Shown: piece by piece, positions 63,613-64,000 of the stretch | Layout of the letters: each line of letters starts with the position of its first letter | Position numbering within the stretch: the first letter of the stretch is position 1 | Program-made: the position numbers and the translations under genes | Assembly: GCF_018069875.1 (NCBI RefSeq) | Contig: NZ_JAGQDF010000002.1 | Coordinates: forward strand, 62,001-126,000 | Length of the DNA stretch: 64,000 bases | Source of the DNA: Ideonella alba | GTDB taxonomy: Bacteria; Pseudomonadota; Gammaproteobacteria; Burkholderiales; Burkholderiaceae_C | Direction of reading: 5' to 3' | The notes under the pieces: model-generated | Told to the model about the DNA's origin: nothing | The model's input: the letters and a program-made list of their open reading frames with translations, nothing else | Database searches by the model: none

Positions 63613-64000
63613 ATGCAACTGCCCGTCATCGCCCCCGGCAAACGATTCACCCTGCCGCGCCCGATCGGCTCCGCCGACGCCTTGCTGCTGGCCCACCACG
63701 CCCAGGCACGGGTGGCCGACGGCCAGCGCCTGGCCGTGGTCACCGCCGACCCGGCCGACGCCCAGCGCCTGGCCGACGAGATCCCGTTCTTCGTCCCCGG
63801 CCTGCGGGTGGCCGTGTTCCCGGACTGGGAAACCCTGCCCTACGACAGCTTCAGTCCGCACCAGGACCTGATCTCGGAGCGGCTGGCCACGCTGTGGCGC
63901 ATCCACCAGCAGGAGGTGGACGTGGTGCTGCTGCCGGCCACCACCGCCCTCACCCGGCTGGCGCCGCCGTCCTTCCTGGCCGGCACCACCTTCGCGTTCA
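63613..64000 (+). CDS. mfd: Transcription-repair coupling factor Mfd (N-terminus, cut by window edge)
   Basis: 129 residues are present. The start MQLPVIAPGKRFTLPRPIGS is followed by the UvrB-like module 1a: AVVTADPADAQRLADEIPFF and VAVFPDWETLPYDSFSPHQD, then LISERLATLWRIHQQEVDVV and LLPATTALTRLAPPSFLAG. Mfd removes stalled RNA polymerase and recruits UvrA. The rest lies beyond the window. The divergent ispD-ispF neighbours are a common arrangement in betaproteobacteria. Confidence 0.92.
   Translation, partial: MQLPVIAPGKRFTLPRPIGSADALLLAHHAQARVADGQRLAVVTADPADAQRLADEIPFFVPGLRVAVFPDWETLPYDSFSPHQDLISERLATLWRIHQQEVDVVLLPATTALTRLAPPSFLAGTTFAF

Overview
The window is GC-rich, densely packed chromosomal DNA from a betaproteobacterium. 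Burkholderiales (a Sphaerotilaceae/Comamonadaceae-like lineage) is my inference from gene order: exbB-exbD-lpxK-Trm112-kdsB-adk, ccoI-S-N-O-Q-P-G with hemN and fnr, ispD-ispF next to mfd, and guaB-guaA. I see no insertion sequence, prophage, CRISPR array or rRNA. One tRNA (Val, anticodon GAC) is present. clpA (left edge) and mfd (right edge) are cut by the window.

Layout. 1-2 kb: clpA/clpS and a cold-shock protein. 2-12.6 kb: a microaerobic respiration block with safE-like, hemN, fnr, a short FixH-like gene, ccoG, ccoPQON, ccoS and ccoI. A perfect FNR box lies inside the 3' end of ccoS, and a degenerate one lies between hemN and fnr. 12.7-20 kb: a DUF192 protein, Fe-SOD, xseA, exbBD, lpxK, Trm112-like, kdsB, adk and a short-chain dehydrogenase behind a 22-bp near-palindrome. 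20-28.5 kb is the most unusual part: a TonB-dependent receptor followed on the same strand by a TPR-sulfotransferase, a TPR-aspartyl/asparaginyl beta-hydroxylase and a hydroxylase-sulfotransferase fusion. 28.8-35.4 kb: a complete peptide-type ABC importer (binding protein, two permeases, fused double ATPase) with a candidate sigma-54 promoter. 35.6-42 kb: LD-carboxypeptidase, tadA, three 78-bp tandem repeats with co-varying hairpins, guaA, an MFS exporter and guaB. 42-48 kb: rnfH/ratA divergent from smpB, proline iminopeptidase, a cystathionine beta-lyase-like enzyme, rimO and phaR. 48-54.5 kb: a three-gene signalling operon (HD-GYP response regulator, exported histidine phosphatase, hybrid histidine kinase) and a secreted protein of unknown function. 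54.5-64 kb: tRNA-Val, relA coupled to an alpha/beta hydrolase, 3-hydroxybutyrate dehydrogenase, a SIMPL protein, an OmpR/EnvZ-type pair, ispF, an IspD-VOC fusion and the start of mfd.

How the genes fit together. The cco block encodes a cbb3 oxidase with its copper ATPase and assembly factors, with FNR as likely oxygen sensor and HemN as oxygen-independent haem synthesis enzyme. ExbB/ExbD could energise the TonB-dependent receptor, though no tonB is seen here. phaR and the 3-hydroxybutyrate dehydrogenase point to polyhydroxybutyrate metabolism. The receptor/sulfotransferase/hydroxylase cluster is the best candidate for an undescribed system: the gene set suggests an outer-membrane receptor paired with enzymes that hydroxylate and sulfate a peptide, protein or small molecule. 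The substrate cannot be read from the sequence.
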